From an uncultured Clostridia bacterium (GTDB taxonomy: Bacteria > Bacillota > Clostridia > Peptostreptococcales > Acidaminobacteraceae), in the NCBI GenBank assembly GCA_945950065.1, contig CAMFGQ010000081.1, forward strand, positions 1 to 6,362: DNA of 6,362 nt, written 5' to 3'. Below, one piece after another: positions 5,164 through 6,362 of this stretch. The translations under genes and the position numbers were made by a program. A model generated the notes under the pieces. It saw only the letters and a program-made list of their open reading frames with translations. It was not told the DNA's origin and searched no databases. The first letter of the stretch is position 1. Every line of letters begins with the position of its first letter.

Positions 5164-6305
5164 AACCGAAAGATTGTCCACACTTTAAGGAGTGTGGTGC
5201 CTGTGATTTCCGATTAGCTTTTCCTAAGGGTCAGATCAAAAAGAAGCAAGAATACATAGAGAGGCTCTTCAAAGACTATGGAGTATCTCCAATGCTTGCC
5301 ATGGATGACTCCTATTTTTATCGCAACAAAGTAGTACGCACGTATAAGCCAAGGGGAAAGCGCGGCTTTCTCAGTGGCATATATGAAAAGGGAAGTCATT
5401 GGGTGGTCCCTATCGAGCACTGTTTAATTGAGGATGAAGGTGCCAAACAAATCCACAAAACCATCCATTATCTAGTCAAGATAAGAGGGATAGATGTGTT
5501 TAATGAAGACACAGGCCAGGGATATCTTCGCCATGTGTTGGTTCGTGCCGCCAAGGCTACAGGTGAATACAGTGTTACTTTTGTCGTGCGGGATAAACAC
5601 TTTCCCAAGCTCGATGGATTCATCAAAGCTCTACGCAAAAAACATCCTGAAATCAAAGCCATCTATCTTAATCCCCATAAACGAAGAACACCCGTACTCA
5701 TCGAGGGTGAACTTCTTCAAGTCTATGGAAAGGGTCCCGTTGGGGATAGGCTTCTTGGACTGGAGATCTTGCTTTCTGGGGATAGCTTTTATCAGGTAAA
5801 CACAAAGCAGGCTAAAAGACTCTATGAGCTTGTCATGGAACTTCTTGCACCAAGGGAGGGAGAAGAGGTTCTTGATGCTTACTGTGGAATTGGTATTATG
5901 GCTCTTCTGGCTGCAAATGCAGGAGCCACAGCTTACGGCGTTGAGCTCAATCCAACAGCCATTGCTGATGCGAGGGAAATGAAGAAAAGGAATGACATTC
6001 CCAATGTCACCTTCATTGAAGAAGATGCAACTAAGTTCATGATAGAGCTTGCAAACAGTGGGAGAGGAATGGATAAGGTAATCCTAGATCCACCGAGAAC
6101 AGGTACGACTCCTGAGTGCATCGATGCCCTACTGACTCTTGCTCCAGAACGCATTGTCTATGTGTCGTGTAATCCAAAGCAGCTTAAGGAAGAACTTCCT
6201 CTCTTCGAAGATAAGTATACTGTGGGACGGATTTATCCCTTGGATATGTTTCCCTTCACTCAACATGTTGAGACGGTAGTATTGATGTCAAGGGTAGATA
6301 AGTAA
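5160..6305 (+). CDS. 23S rRNA (uracil-C5)-methyltransferase, RumA/RlmC/RlmD type, TRAM-less
   Basis: This 381-residue enzyme belongs to the TrmA/RumA class of SAM-dependent RNA m5U methyltransferases. The N-terminus carries CPHFKECGACDF with C6, C12 and C15. With C88 (EHC) these form the expected 4Fe-4S ligand set. The catalytic part shows FYQVN at 210-214, the SAM-binding loop DAYCGIG at 239-245, acidic VEL at 261-263, DPPR at 310-313, the nucleophile C337 in VSCNP at 335-339, and HVET at 369-372 with E371 as the expected general base. All catalytic residues are present, so it should be active. The usual N-terminal TRAM domain of RlmD and Gram-positive RlmCD (about 60 residues) is missing. 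The length matches TRAM-less E. coli RlmC (375 residues, U747) better than RlmD (U1939), so the target base is uncertain. The start at 5160 overlaps the YwaF-like stop (ATGA) and has an AAAGGA site. The 34 extra codons back to 5058 encode nothing like TRAM. No terminator hairpin is seen in 6306-6362. Confidence 0.9.
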   Translation: MKPKDCPHFKECGACDFRLAFPKGQIKKKQEYIERLFKDYGVSPMLAMDDSYFYRNKVVRTYKPRGKRGFLSGIYEKGSHWVVPIEHCLIEDEGAKQIHKTIHYLVKIRGIDVFNEDTGQGYLRHVLVRAAKATGEYSVTFVVRDKHFPKLDGFIKALRKKHPEIKAIYLNPHKRRTPVLIEGELLQVYGKGPVGDRLLGLEILLSGDSFYQVNTKQAKRLYELVMELLAPREGEEVLDAYCGIGIMALLAANAGATAYGVELNPTAIADAREMKKRNDIPNVTFIEEDATKFMIELANSGRGMDKVILDPPRTGTTPECIDALLTLAPERIVYVSCNPKQLKEELPLFEDKYTVGRIYPLDMFPFTQHVETVVLMSRVDK

Positions 6306-6362
6306 GGGTGTAATAAGATAAGTAAATAAAGGCTTTCCGTGATTTGAGGTCTGGTTCTAAGC

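Noticed and set aside
6306..6362. A terminator or new gene start in the last 57 bases
   Set aside because: I see no convincing inverted repeat with a T tract and no start codon with a ribosome binding site, and the sequence is cut off by the window edge.

Overview
The window looks like chromosomal DNA from a low-to-mid GC Gram-positive anaerobe of the Firmicutes, most likely class Clostridia. The grounds are strong AGGAGG-type ribosome binding sites, tight same-strand gene packing, and the gene families present: a long U32 protein, an AcuB-like CBS-ACT protein, DUF1275, YwaF, and a clostridial-type RumA methyltransferase. A genus cannot be assigned from sequence alone. All six genes lie on the + strand and fill about 98% of the window. 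There is no RNA gene, mobile element, CRISPR array or long non-coding stretch.

Region 1 (about 44-3091) is a two-gene unit. The first gene (69-878) encodes a 269-residue protein with the outline of an ADP-ribosylglycohydrolase (DraG/ARH) but with the metal-binding aspartates largely replaced, so it looks like a pseudoenzyme. Its stop overlaps the start of the second gene (878-3091) in a TAATG junction. The second gene encodes a 737-residue U32-family protein of the long RlhA-like type, probably an Fe-S-dependent RNA hydroxylation factor rather than a true peptidase. It appears to contain a second, diverged U32 barrel in its C-terminal half.

Region 2 (about 3095-6305) begins with a recognisable promoter and a perfect AAGGAGG site, then runs through four tightly packed genes. 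These are a CBS-pair plus ACT sensor-like protein (3151-3786), a DUF1275/YoaK-type membrane protein (3788-4420), a YwaF/TMEM164-like membrane protein (4429-5163), and a TRAM-less RumA/RlmC/RlmD-type RNA uracil-C5 methyltransferase (5160-6305). The intergenic distances are +1, +8 and -4 bases, so they are very probably co-transcribed and partly translationally coupled. I see no terminator hairpin between the two units, nor in the 57 bases after the last stop, so read-through from region 1 and continuation past the window edge are both possible.

Functionally, two probable 23S rRNA or RNA modification enzymes, both with cysteine sets expected to hold Fe-S clusters, bracket a putative small-ligand sensor and two membrane proteins of poorly known function. 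This may be simple housekeeping clustering. The least ordinary elements are the inactive-looking ADP-ribosylglycohydrolase coupled to the U32 gene, and the CBS pair that lacks the usual ribose-binding aspartates. I did not find clear evidence of a defence system, mobile island or other novel multi-gene system.
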